A DNA stretch of 19,527 bases from Candidatus Uhrbacteria bacterium RIFOXYB2_FULL_45_11 (GCA_001791715.1 MGFD01000001.1:1-19527); one strand, 5' to 3'. Shown: positions 6,835 through 13,982, numbered from the stretch's first letter. Numbers and translations: made by a program. Notes: a model not told the origin generated them from the sequence alone.

Positions 6835-8091
6835 ATGAATCAAAAGAAGAAAACGCTCTGGCAACGACTTGGACCTGGATTTATTACAGGAGCGGCAGAT
6901 GATGATCCGTCTGGAATTGCAACGTATTCACAAACAGGTGCTTTGTTTGGATATACGCATTTATGGGTTGCTCTTTTTACGTTTCCGCTCATGCTCGTTG
7001 TACAAGAAATGTGTGGACGCATTGGCACGGTTACGGGAGACGGCCTGTCAGGGGTGATTCGTAAATTTTATTCCAAAAAAGTTTTAGCGATTGCGCTCGT
7101 TTTATTGCTTGGAGCAAACATCATCAACATCGGAGCAGACCTTGGTGCAATGGCATCTGCCATGAATATGGTGTTTGGGTTGCCGTTTGTGGTTTGGTTG
7201 ATGTTGGTTACCGTTGGTTCGCTCTTATTGCAGATTTTAGTTCCGTATCCAACGTATGCAAAGTTTCTCAAATATCTCACACTGTCTTTACTTGCGTACG
7301 TGCTTGCCGCATTCGTTATTAAACAAGATTGGTCCGTGATTTTGTACACAACATTTACACCAACCTTTGCGTTTAATAAAGCATCGTTATTAAATATTGT
7401 TGCGATTTTAGGAACGACAATCTCTCCGTATTTATTTTTCTGGCAAGCGGATGAAGAAGTAGAAGAACAAATAGCACACAATAAAATTTTAGGATTTGGC
7501 ATCGGTAAACCAAAACTTTCCAAGCAAGATTTTAAAGATCTGTGGATCGATACAGGTATTGGTATGCTTTTTTCAAATTTGGTCATGTTCTTTATTATGG
7601 TGACAGTTGCATCCACAATCGGCGCAAACGGCCCTGTCACAATTGAAACGGCCACACAAGCTGCGCAGGCACTCCGTCCGCTTGTTGGAGATTTTGCCTA
7701 CCTCTTATTTGCGATTGGAATTGTTGGAACAGGACTTCTCGCTGTTCCTGTACTTGCCGGTTCTGCCTCTTTTGCTGTGGCGGAAGCATTTGGTTGGAGT
7801 GGTGGATTGGAAAAGAAATTTAAAGACGCACATGGGTTTTATGGAGTCATGATTGTAGCAATGGCCATTGGATTTCTTGTAAATTTTTTAGGAATCCCAC
7901 CATTTCAAATGCTGTATTACACAGCTGTGCTAAATGGGCTTGCGGCACCAATTTTGCTCATGATGATTTTGACGATTTCAAACAATAAAAAGATTATGGG
8001 TGCGCATACAAATGGAATTCTATCGAACGTGCTAGGTGTTGCTATCACGGCCCTTATGACAGCGGCCGGAATTGCGTTGTTTCTCTTTTAG
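6835..8091 (+). CDS. Nramp-family divalent metal transporter, divergent subgroup
   Basis: 418-aa polytopic membrane protein with about 11 hydrophobic helices, of the Nramp/MntH superfamily (LeuT fold, proton-coupled or facilitated metal import). The N-terminus has GPGFITGAADDDPSGIATY, with the TM1 metal-site region at D24-P-S-G27 where canonical Nramps have DPGN. The QEMCGRIG...TGDGL motif follows in order. In the TM6 region the sequence is G193-TTISPYLFFWQAD206, with no canonical A-x-x-MPH. Both classical Mn/Fe site motifs are therefore altered and the substrate cannot be assigned by analogy; Mg2+ or another divalent cation is possible, given the Nramp-related Mg2+ transporters that lost the site Met. 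The gene is monocistronic, between two terminators, and predicted leaderless. It ends in TAG. Family is sure; substrate is not. Confidence 0.88.
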   Translation: MNQKKKTLWQRLGPGFITGAADDDPSGIATYSQTGALFGYTHLWVALFTFPLMLVVQEMCGRIGTVTGDGLSGVIRKFYSKKVLAIALVLLLGANIINIGADLGAMASAMNMVFGLPFVVWLMLVTVGSLLLQILVPYPTYAKFLKYLTLSLLAYVLAAFVIKQDWSVILYTTFTPTFAFNKASLLNIVAILGTTISPYLFFWQADEEVEEQIAHNKILGFGIGKPKLSKQDFKDLWIDTGIGMLFSNLVMFFIMVTVASTIGANGPVTIETATQAAQALRPLVGDFAYLLFAIGIVGTGLLAVPVLAGSASFAVAEAFGWSGGLEKKFKDAHGFYGVMIVAMAIGFLVNFLGIPPFQMLYYTAVLNGLAAPILLMMILTISNNKKIMGAHTNGILSNVLGVAITALMTAAGIALFLF

Positions 8092-8098
8092 ACATTGA

Positions 8099-8128
8099 AA
8101 AAACGAGGCAAGTCATTGCCTCGTTTTT
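8099..8128 (+). terminator. Rho-independent terminator of the Nramp gene
   Basis: 13-bp perfect stem AAAAACGAGGCAA / TTGCCTCGTTTTT with loop GTCA. The 3' arm supplies the T-tract. It begins 7 nt after the TAG stop. Confidence 0.92.
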
Positions 8129-8140
8129 GTTATGCAAAAA

Positions 8141-8149
8141 TGGTAAACT
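8141..8149 (+). promoter_or_regulatory. Extended -10 promoter of the SHOCT gene
   Basis: TGG-TAAACT, hexamer at 8144-8149, with exactly 9 nt before the ATG at 8159, the same spacing as at the Nramp gene and the SpoIID gene. An overlapping TATACA (8149-8154) is a weaker alternative. A leaderless message is predicted. Confidence 0.6.
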
Positions 8150-8158
8150 ATACATAAT

Positions 8159-8851
8159 ATGAAAACATTCTTTTTAAAATTTATTTCAATTTTTAGTTTG
8201 CTTGCGTTTGCCACCCCCGCTTTTGCTCAAAGCATGATGGGTTCTACGTATTGGTCAAATGCAAATACAGAAACAGACTCTGTGTTACAACAAGAAGAAG
8301 CACAAGGATCAGATCTTTGGCAAAAGATTCAACGACAAGAATTAACGTGTGTGTCTGTAACAGACAGTCAATTTCAATTGCTTGGTGAATATTTCATGGG
8401 TCAAATGATGGGTGGCGCACATGCCGCCATGAACACACGACTAAAAGCATCGCTTGGGGAAGCAGGAGAAGAACAAATGCATGTCACGCTCGGAAAACGG
8501 GTAAGCGGATGTAACCCCGATGCTGTTTATGCAAATGGATATCTTGGATTTCAACCCATGATGGGCATGATGTTTACAAATGGCACAGGATGGGACGGTT
8601 CTTTTGCCTATAAATCGCCCATGATGCAAAATATGTACGCACTTTATGGGACAAGAGGTTGGGTCGGCTGGGTCATGATGTTACTTTGGTGGATTTTGTT
8701 GGTTGTTGTCGTGACGGTTTTTGTTCGTTGGGTTCTGCGTCTACAAACAGGGCATCCTGGACATAATGCTGCGGAACATCTAAAGATTCGCTATGCAAAA
8801 GGGGAAATCGACAAGCGCACGTTTGATCGCATGAAAAAAGAATTAAAATAA
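8159..8851 (+). CDS. Secreted/membrane Met-rich protein with C-terminal SHOCT domain
   Basis: 230 aa. A signal peptide is clear (MKTFFLK, hydrophobic core, cleavage near AFAQ-S at about 23-25). The extracytoplasmic part, to about residue 165, is rich in Met and Gly with a block EYFMGQMMGGAHAAMN, then EQMHVTLGKRVSGC and further MMGMM and SPMMQNM clusters. A strong TM helix follows (about 167-190, WVMMLLWWILLVVVVTVFV). The cytosolic tail ends in a SHOCT-type module (HLKIRYAKGEIDKRTFDRMKKEL). Met, His and Cys in the exported part suggest binding of a soft metal such as Cu(I), but no canonical Cu-site motif is diagnostic, so this is inference. It is followed 3 nt later by a DUF5652 gene, so the two form an operon. 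Confidence 0.8.
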   Translation: MKTFFLKFISIFSLLAFATPAFAQSMMGSTYWSNANTETDSVLQQEEAQGSDLWQKIQRQELTCVSVTDSQFQLLGEYFMGQMMGGAHAAMNTRLKASLGEAGEEQMHVTLGKRVSGCNPDAVYANGYLGFQPMMGMMFTNGTGWDGSFAYKSPMMQNMYALYGTRGWVGWVMMLLWWILLVVVVTVFVRWVLRLQTGHPGHNAAEHLKIRYAKGEIDKRTFDRMKKELK

Positions 8852-8854
8852 CAT

Positions 8855-9061
8855 ATGAATCAACTCATAAACGGAATGCCTGTTTGGGCAATTACGCTCG
8901 CCACTCTTTGGACCATTCCTTGGAAAGGCGTCGCCCTTTGGAAGGCCGCACAAAAGAAAGACAAATATTGGTTTGTGGCATTGCTACTTCTCAACACGGT
9001 CGGAATTCTGGAGATTTTGTACATCTTTGTGTTTAGTAAGATGGTTTGGAAGAAAAAATAA
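8855..9061 (+). CDS. DUF5652 family small membrane protein
   Basis: 68 aa with two hydrophobic segments (about 9-28 and 40-61) joined by a basic loop (WKGVALWKAAQKKDKYW). The pattern WKGxALWKAA...WFVALLLLNTVGILEILYIFVF is what I recognise as DUF5652, a short family common in CPR genomes and of unknown function. It starts 3 nt after the SHOCT gene stop with no Shine-Dalgarno, and its stop lies one base before a terminator, so it closes the two-gene operon. The conserved pairing suggests it could assemble with the SHOCT protein in the membrane. Confidence 0.8.
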   Translation: MNQLINGMPVWAITLATLWTIPWKGVALWKAAQKKDKYWFVALLLLNTVGILEILYIFVFSKMVWKKK

Positions 9062-9062
9062 C

Positions 9063-9091
9063 AAAAGCCGTCGCTTCATGCGACGGTTTTT
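9063..9091 (+). terminator. Rho-independent terminator after the DUF5652 gene
   Basis: Stem CCGTCGC (9068-9074) / GCGACGG (9080-9086) with loop TTCAT, flanked by AAAA upstream and TTTTT downstream. Confidence 0.9.
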
Positions 9092-9115
9092 GTTATGATG
9101 AATGCGACTTAAACT
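9091..9115 (+). promoter_or_regulatory. Two candidate -10 boxes for the unknown gene at 9123
   Basis: TGT-TATGAT (9091-9099) is an extended -10 beginning in the terminator T-tract; its start would be at about 9106. A second box, TAAACT (9110-9115), ends 7 nt before ATG 9123 and would give a leaderless message. Both place the transcription start downstream of the in-frame ATG at 9102, which argues against that codon. Confidence 0.5.
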
Positions 9116-9122
9116 ATTTTTT

Positions 9123-10427
9123 ATGGAACGCGTCCGCGCAGATCAACATTTCCGAGTTGCACAAGAAGTGGCGATTCAAAAAGGAAAAGAGGGAAAAGAG
9201 CTTGAGAGCGATCAAGTTGTTCTTGAGGCGGCGTATAAAAAAGCACTTCAAACAGAGACAGATGTTATTGATCCAAAAGACTTTGAAGATATTGTTGATC
9301 CAAACATCATGCGCGCTCATGCGCAAGAAGTTGCGTATTTGCGTGGAATTTTTGATCGACAAAAAGAACATCCAGAAACGGCAGAGGTGCATATGCTTGG
9401 AAAAATTTTGGAAGCGATCGTGATTGAACAAATCGAACTGAACGAATGGCTTGGGGCAAATGTAAATACACAACAAACATGCGAGTTTGATGATTACTGT
9501 AACGGCATTGATTTTGTCACAGAGTTTAATCAAGACGGTGCGACAAGACACGTTGGATTTGCGATCGATGCGACACATGGAAAACAGCAAGCGATTCAAT
9601 TAAAGCTCGAAAAAATTCGCAGTCAGCTCAATCGTGGGGAATTAGGAGAAGTATTTTATTTTCAGACCATCGATAAAAGCACACAAGGAAGAAAACGATT
9701 CATTCCAAAAATCGTGTTAGCACTCGAAAAACAACATGTGATCGATATTGCGCGATTGTGGGTGCGCGGTGAACAAAAAGCGCTTGCAGAACATCCCATC
9801 AAGCAAATTCTTGTGCGAGAAATTATAGATCAGCTGGCAGGTCAATTAGAATACGCACATGCACTTGAACAACGGGGAAATACAAAAGCATCAAAATTGG
9901 TTGATGTTTTAGCTTCACAGCTCGAGGCAATGAAACGCATCGATTCGTCTCAACAAAAATCTGAAACGCAATTTGTGGATCGTGGAGCAGAAACAATTGG
10001 GTATTCCGTCAAAAAAATCTTTGCTCCAGAAAATGCAGATCGTATTGAAGAACAGGAATTAGAATTGCAGATCGCAAAGAAACGAAAAAAAAGATTGCCC
10101 ACGTTCGATTTAGAAAAAAAACTGAATTTGCTTAAATCACAGCGACAAAATAAACAAACGTCCGAGCGATCTTCGGAAAAGAGCACTCCTCCCACAAAAG
10201 CGGAAAAAGCAATTGTGGAAACGCAAGCTGTACCAGAAAAGAAAGCACATGTTCCAACACGCAAAGAGCTCAGTGAGCGCTACCAAAAATTGATGCAAAA
10301 AAGAAGATCAGGAGATAAATCTGTTTTGGAAGAAATGCGATTTTTGGAACGAGAATTTCAACGCTTAAATGTTTTGAATCGTGCGATCGATGTTGCTACA
10401 AAAAATAAACAAAACCCCGCCGCATAA
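9123..10427 (+). CDS. Uncharacterised soluble protein with charged coiled-coil tail
   Basis: 434 aa from ATG 9123; the in-frame ATG 9102 is upstream of the predicted mRNA start. I do not recognise a named family. There is no signal peptide or TM. Residues about 85-180 look like a compact alpha/beta domain: an acidic helix (KILEAIVIEQIELNEWLG), then FDDYCNGIDFVTEF, then HVGFAIDATHG, then a K-rich helix (LKLEKIRSQLNRGE) and VFYFQTI. The spacing of Glu, Asp, Asp and Lys vaguely recalls PD-(D/E)xK nuclease folds, but no ExK motif is clear. Residues about 300-400 are lysine-rich and low complexity, and the C-terminal 50 residues (RKELSERYQKLMQKRRSGD...) are predicted helical. The last codons (Asn-Pro-Ala-Ala-stop) are part of the terminator hairpin. 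Similar proteins of this style are frequent in CPR genomes; function is unknown. Confidence 0.75.
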   Translation: MERVRADQHFRVAQEVAIQKGKEGKELESDQVVLEAAYKKALQTETDVIDPKDFEDIVDPNIMRAHAQEVAYLRGIFDRQKEHPETAEVHMLGKILEAIVIEQIELNEWLGANVNTQQTCEFDDYCNGIDFVTEFNQDGATRHVGFAIDATHGKQQAIQLKLEKIRSQLNRGELGEVFYFQTIDKSTQGRKRFIPKIVLALEKQHVIDIARLWVRGEQKALAEHPIKQILVREIIDQLAGQLEYAHALEQRGNTKASKLVDVLASQLEAMKRIDSSQQKSETQFVDRGAETIGYSVKKIFAPENADRIEEQELELQIAKKRKKRLPTFDLEKKLNLLKSQRQNKQTSERSSEKSTPPTKAEKAIVETQAVPEKKAHVPTRKELSERYQKLMQKRRSGDKSVLEEMRFLEREFQRLNVLNRAIDVATKNKQNPAA

Positions 10428-10442
10428 CGGCGAGGTTTTTTT
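10411..10442. terminator. Bidirectional terminator overlapping a stop codon
   Basis: Stem AAAACCCCGCCG (10411-10422) / CGGCGAGGTTTT (10428-10439), with one C-A mismatch. The loop CATAA holds the plus-strand TAA stop (10425-10427). Plus direction: seven T's (10436-10442). Minus direction: the same hairpin is followed by TTTTGTTTATTTTT, so it can also stop the convergent glycan operon. Confidence 0.88.
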
Positions 10443-10468
10443 ACCACGTCGTTCGTGAGCGACGTGGT
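10443..10468. terminator. Second hairpin between convergent genes
   Basis: Nine-bp inverted repeat ACCACGTCG / CGACGTGGT with an 8-nt loop, lying exactly between the first terminator and the stop codon of the minus-strand gene (10469-10471). There is no T-tract on the minus side. It may slow polymerase, protect the 3' end, or be a REP-like palindrome. Confidence 0.6.
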
Positions 10469-11083
10469 TTATTTGATGGATCGTGCCATCTCAATAAGCT
10501 CTCCATCTGAGACGTGGTCTCCGTCAGAAGAGAGCTGAATCAGCGTTCCGTTTTTTTCGAACAGCAACATGTTTGTAATAAGACACATGGCGGGAACGGT
10601 ATTTGGTTTTGGGGTTGTGCAGGTAAAACCGCCGCGCAAATGAACAAAAAGTCCTGTTTGTTCTTGATTAATCACAACCGTTTCCTGTGGATAAGCTGTG
10701 TATTGTGGGGATACATCTGCAAGTTTTTTGTTTGGAAGAACATCCATTTCCATAAATCGCGCATTGTTTTTGATAAATACCATTGCGACCGTTTGTGCAG
10801 GCCAATTTTTTGTTGCGCTTGGGTAGACGCCAATCAAATAAAGGGAACTATCGAATAATTTTTCTGGGAGGGAAACGGGAGTTTGTGTGCGTGTTGCAAT
10901 CTCCTCAAACCGAGTGAGTTCGATCATGTCCGAAGTTTTGGCAAGTAACGGAACGCCAGGCGATGTTGGAATACGATTATAGATTTGCAATCCGATGGTT
11001 CCAACAAGAATCAGCACAAGAAGAATTGGAAAAAGCCCAATAGATGTTTCGCCTGTTTTGATCGTTCGATTGAAAATGGGCAT
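10469..11083 (-). CDS. Single-TM extracytoplasmic protein of unknown function
   Basis: 204 aa. Residues 1-13 are basic, then one TM helix (about 15-33, SIGLFPILLVLILVGTIGL), then an outside domain of about 165 aa. It has paired cysteines in GGFTCTTPKPNTVPAMC that could form a disulfide. The C-terminus (LIQLSSDGDHVSDGELIEMARSI) resembles the closing strand and helix of DUF4367-like or sigma-factor-associated lipoprotein domains, a weak likeness only. I chose ATG 11083; the frame runs upstream to 11140, but those 19 codons lie in a REP-like inverted repeat and would put a Pro/Arg-rich stretch before the TM. It is the last gene of the minus-strand flippase/ligase set, separated from the ligase by 81 nt. 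Confidence 0.7.
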   Translation of the reverse strand: MPIFNRTIKTGETSIGLFPILLVLILVGTIGLQIYNRIPTSPGVPLLAKTSDMIELTRFEEIATRTQTPVSLPEKLFDSSLYLIGVYPSATKNWPAQTVAMVFIKNNARFMEMDVLPNKKLADVSPQYTAYPQETVVINQEQTGLFVHLRGGFTCTTPKPNTVPAMCLITNMLLFEKNGTLIQLSSDGDHVSDGELIEMARSIK

Positions 11084-11093
11084 AGAGTAGTTT

Positions 11094-11159
11094 GTAGTCC
11101 GAGGCTTTAGCCTTGGATCATGTGATGCGCGGAGAACCAAGGCTAAAGCCTTGGGGTAC
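11094..11159. repeat. REP-like inverted repeat element
   Basis: Two 23-bp arms (11094-11116 and 11137-11159) that are inverted copies with 3 mismatches, around a 20-nt spacer. Each arm contains its own near-palindrome (core GGCTTTAGCC / GGCTAAAGCC). The right arm continues into TTGGGGTACGGGAA (11151-11164), repeated exactly at 11179-11192. The element lies between the ligase stop and the next gene of the same operon. The structure is like REP/BIME elements mobilised by RAYT transposases; no transposase gene is in the window. Confidence 0.75.
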
Positions 11160-11192
11160 GGGAACTAAGATTGGGATTTTGGGGTACGGGAA
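11151..11192. repeat. 14-bp direct repeat at the 3' end of the ligase gene
   Basis: TTGGGGTACGGGAA occurs at 11151-11164 and 11179-11192. The second copy is coding and supplies part of the ligase C-terminus (about YRPSRT). This suggests that the REP-like element or a duplication of its edge extended or replaced the end of the reading frame. Confidence 0.65.
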
Positions 11193-12436
11193 GGGCGATA
11201 TGTGATCGCACACGCGATCAAAATCCACGTCATCATTGCGAGATCATTTTTGAAATAAGGGACATCGACGAGGCTGTGAATGAGGATTTCGAGGAAGAGG
11301 AAAGGAAAAAGGTTTGAAAGGTCGGAAAGGTCTGAAAGGCGACGTGGAAATAGACGGAATGCGAGAAGGGAAAAGGCGATGAGTCCGAGAATTCCGAGCT
11401 CGACCCAGATGTTTAACAGAATGTTGTGTGGATACTGAAAGATTTCGTATTGTAAATCGTGATGATACGGCTTGAGGGCGATTGGATAACCCGAGAGTCC
11501 AACGCCTGTGATGGGGTGATCCTTAAGAAGTTCAATCGTTTCTTTCCATTGGCTGAGGCGAACTTGTTCGGAGGAATCTTGAAACGTGAGTTTTTCGTAA
11601 AGGTAGTTACGAGACGTTGGAATCGCAAATAAGAGTATGCTCGCGAGCACGATCGAGATGACGGTTTGTCGACGTGTGTTCTTTGAAAACAGGAGAATAC
11701 AAACAGCTGTGGCAATGAGCGCAGCGATTCCGGCTTCGGACTGCGCAAGAAACACGTTTAGTGTCGCGAGTGTGCTCACGGTAAGCCAAAACCAAAATTC
11801 TTTTGGTTTTGTTTTTGCATATTTCATGATCATGAACCAAGAAATCACAATGATCGGTTCGAGGAACAGTGCGAGCGCATTTGGATATTCAAAAAGACTC
11901 GTGATGCGACGCTCTAAATCCCAAGGGGCTGGAATGCCGATCGAAAAGAAATATTGAACGAGACCAAAAAGGGAAACAAAAAGGGCACTGATTCCGAGTG
12001 CACGAAAAATGTTTTCTTGTGTCATCTTGAGTATGGTCGCGTTCGATGAGGCGGAGTCGAAAGATCTCGCGAGCAGATCGTGTACAACGAAAAACATCAA
12101 TATCGGTTCAATGTAGAACGATTTCCAGACGCCAATGGCCGCGAGTTTATCAGGGGAAACAAAGATTCCAATGGTTGCGGCAAGGAGAAGGAGACAAAGT
12201 GATAAAGTGATGGAGTGGTTGAGTGGTGGAAGAAAGGCAATCTTTATTTTTTTGAGAACCCAAACAATAATCACGATGAGCGTCATCATTTCGAGTAGCG
12301 TTGTCGGAATACCGGCGATTGAAAATCGAATGAGATAACTTGGAAGAAGGGCGCACAACAAAAGCACACCTGTTTCAAGATTGCGCCAGGTAATGATTCC
12401 GAAGATTGTAAGAAGAAAAATCGTAAAAATGATCAT
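11165..12436 (-). CDS. O-antigen ligase/polymerase-like membrane protein (Wzy_C)
   Basis: 423 aa, about 11-12 hydrophobic helices, inner membrane. The large loop late in the protein carries the family signature: LLKDHPITGVGLSGYPIAL, then PHNILLNIWVELGILGLIAF. These are the HPxxGxG and PHNxxL...E.G..G motifs of the WaaL/Wzy_C superfamily, which ligates or polymerises lipid-linked glycans on the outer face. The length is normal. The start is an ATG 11 nt after the flippase stop, with no Shine-Dalgarno, so it is co-transcribed with the flippase. The C-terminal region holds an in-frame 9-nt repeat (LSDLSDLSNLF) and ends within a duplicated 14-bp sequence. Whether it acts as ligase or polymerase cannot be told from sequence. 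Confidence 0.88.
   Translation of the reverse strand: MIIFTIFLLTIFGIITWRNLETGVLLLCALLPSYLIRFSIAGIPTTLLEMMTLIVIIVWVLKKIKIAFLPPLNHSITLSLCLLLLAATIGIFVSPDKLAAIGVWKSFYIEPILMFFVVHDLLARSFDSASSNATILKMTQENIFRALGISALFVSLFGLVQYFFSIGIPAPWDLERRITSLFEYPNALALFLEPIIVISWFMIMKYAKTKPKEFWFWLTVSTLATLNVFLAQSEAGIAALIATAVCILLFSKNTRRQTVISIVLASILLFAIPTSRNYLYEKLTFQDSSEQVRLSQWKETIELLKDHPITGVGLSGYPIALKPYHHDLQYEIFQYPHNILLNIWVELGILGLIAFSLLAFRLFPRRLSDLSDLSNLFPFLFLEILIHSLVDVPYFKNDLAMMTWILIACAITYRPSRTPKSQS
11304..11339 (-). repeat. 9-nt tandem repeat inside the ligase gene
   Basis: Four 9-nt units on the plus strand: GGAAAAAGG, TTTGAAAGG, TCGGAAAGG, TCTGAAAGG. They are read in frame on the minus strand as repeated Leu-Ser-Asp/Asn. 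The array falls in a loop between the last hydrophobic helices, and the consensus equals that of the array at 5253. Confidence 0.65.
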
Positions 12437-12466
12437 ATTGTTGCTTTCTACTTTCTACTTTCTACT
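12437..12466 (-). repeat. 7-nt tandem repeat at the flippase/ligase junction
   Basis: CTTTCTA is repeated three times (12444-12464) across the flippase stop codon, coding on the minus strand for the lysine/arginine-rich flippase tail. It is a short simple repeat that can slip and change where the frame ends. Confidence 0.55.
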
Positions 12467-13893
12467 TTTCCCTTACCTCGACTAGGAATCATAAGACGAA
12501 CATCTTCCATTTTAATTCCACGAATAAGAATCATGAGCATAAAATAGATGAGCGCGCCAAAGATGACCTCCAACAGGACGTGCATCGAAGGGGTCACAAG
12601 CAGGAAACCTGTCATGACAAGCGCCGCAAAGACGGATTTGAGAAAGGCACCAAGGTGCGGAAGGGCTTTTGACGTTCGATACACAACAACAAATGTGACA
12701 ATTGCAATGAACGCTTCTGAAAAGACGGTCATCCAAGCGGCGCCGTACATTCCGTACACAGGAATGACATAAAAATATCCGGCAACAGAGAGGGCCGCGG
12801 CCGTTGCATAGCCAAAAATCATGGCGCGTTGTTTATTGAGCGCAACAACAAGATGGCCAAACAATGTTCCAACAAATACGCCAAAAATCGCAAGAATCAA
12901 CACCTTCAATACCTCGCCTCCTTGTTCATATCCAGGACCCGCAATAAACGAGATGAGTTCTGTGCCCAAGATTTGCGCGCCGGCAATGATAGGAATCACC
13001 GCGATCATAAATACATCAAACGTGCGTGAAAGGCGGGAGCGAAATTGATCGTGATCTCCATTTGTCCACGCGAGTGTGAGGGACGGAAGTAAAAGCCCCA
13101 TGAACATCATTGGGAGAACGGTAAGAATATCAATGATGCGATACGCAACTCCATACAGTCCAACTTCTGTTTGTGATCGAAATAAAGAAAGGATTAAGAT
13201 GTCGCCTTTCAAATACATGAGGTTGAAGATGATGGAAACCGCAATCGGCCAAGTGCGTGCAAAAATCGTTTTCCATACCGCGAGTTCGAATTTGGGACGC
13301 ACATGAACGAATGGTTTTGCAAAACGAATCATGAACCAAAACCAAACAGCGTTTGCAAGAATCGCCGAGGCAACAAAAGCGACAACGCCAAACTGAAACC
13401 ACGCGAGGATTACGATGGTGACAAGAAGAACCAATCGATTGATGAGTTCTCCCAACGCTGCGCGCCACATGGCCTCGTGTTTTTGAAACACTCCAACGAG
13501 CAGAGATGCTCCCCCCATCAGAAAATAGGCGAATGCGCCAAAAAGAACGGCCTGTTTGATGGTTGTTGAGTAGGGAAATGCAAAAACGATGATGGGAGCG
13601 AGGGCAAAAAGAAGAAAACCAGAAATAAGCCGAAGCCCCAAAAAATTTCCAACAATTTTTTCCTCATCCGCGCCCTTTTCCGAAATCATGACAAGGATGG
13701 TGAGGGTTAATCCAAAATCCACTAAAATGCCAAAAAACTGCAAATACGTAACAACAGTGGTGTATTCCCCGAATTGTTCTGCACCAAGAGCACGCGTAAT
13801 GATTGCGATTGTTACGAGTCCAAGAAAAATCGAAAGAAGTTTTCCAACCGTTTGAATGGTGAAGTTTTTTGCGAGGGATTGGGCACTGATCAT
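12448..13893 (-). CDS. Polysaccharide flippase (Wzx-like, MOP/MATE superfamily)
   Basis: 481 aa with about 12-14 TM helices, inner membrane; moves lipid-linked oligosaccharides to the outer face. The N-terminus AKNFTIQTVGKLLSIFLGLVTIAIITRALGAEQFGEY is typical of polysaccharide-biosynthesis proteins of the Wzx/RfbX type (an amphipathic start, then helix 1 and the ALGxxxFGxY motif). Mid-protein LYGVAYRIIDILTVLPMMFMGLLLPSL also matches. The length is normal. It is the first gene of the minus-strand set followed by the ligase-like gene, so together they form the export and ligation/polymerisation end of a glycan pathway; no glycosyltransferases are in the window. It is predicted leaderless from a promoter 9 nt upstream of its ATG. 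Confidence 0.9.
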   Translation of the reverse strand: MISAQSLAKNFTIQTVGKLLSIFLGLVTIAIITRALGAEQFGEYTTVVTYLQFFGILVDFGLTLTILVMISEKGADEEKIVGNFLGLRLISGFLLFALAPIIVFAFPYSTTIKQAVLFGAFAYFLMGGASLLVGVFQKHEAMWRAALGELINRLVLLVTIVILAWFQFGVVAFVASAILANAVWFWFMIRFAKPFVHVRPKFELAVWKTIFARTWPIAVSIIFNLMYLKGDILILSLFRSQTEVGLYGVAYRIIDILTVLPMMFMGLLLPSLTLAWTNGDHDQFRSRLSRTFDVFMIAVIPIIAGAQILGTELISFIAGPGYEQGGEVLKVLILAIFGVFVGTLFGHLVVALNKQRAMIFGYATAAALSVAGYFYVIPVYGMYGAAWMTVFSEAFIAIVTFVVVYRTSKALPHLGAFLKSVFAALVMTGFLLVTPSMHVLLEVIFGALIYFMLMILIRGIKMEDVRLMIPSRGKGKVESRK

Positions 13894-13902
13894 AATGAAG
13901 CC

Positions 13903-13911
13903 ATTGTAGCA
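13903..13911 (-). promoter_or_regulatory. Extended -10 promoter of the flippase operon
   Basis: On the minus strand TGC-TACAAT, hexamer 5/6 to consensus, with exactly 9 nt before the ATG at 13893. A leaderless message is predicted. It is divergent from the promoter at 13945-13973; the two -10 boxes are about 60 bp apart. Confidence 0.7.
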
Positions 13912-13944
13912 GGGTGAAGGTGGGTGGAAAAGCGGTATTCTATT

Positions 13945-13973
13945 TTGACCGAGCGCTTTTTTTTGGGTAAACT
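13945..13973 (+). promoter_or_regulatory. Promoter of the SpoIID-domain gene
   Basis: TTGACC (13945-13950), 17-nt spacer, TAAACT (13968-13973), then 9 nt to the ATG at 13983. Spacing is ideal and the predicted start is at about 13980, so the message is leaderless. It is the best full -35/-10 example of the window's start-site pattern. Confidence 0.72.
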
Positions 13974-13982
13974 GTTTAGATT

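Noticed and set aside
9102..9122. ATG 9102 as start of the unknown gene
   Set aside because: Both candidate -10 boxes give transcripts beginning downstream of it; ATG 9123 is the next in-frame start.
11084..11140. 19-residue extension of the single-TM protein
   Set aside because: It is encoded by the REP-like inverted repeat and would place an odd Pro/Arg-rich stretch before the TM helix.
11094..11192. CRISPR array or insertion sequence
   Set aside because: There is only one inverted pair and one duplicated 14-mer; no regularly spaced repeats, spacers, cas genes or transposase.
12190..12228. Period-8 repeat (AAAGTGAT, GGAGTGGT) in the ligase gene
   Set aside because: Only two exact units; it is inside well-conserved membrane-helix coding and does not fit the 9-nt consensus.
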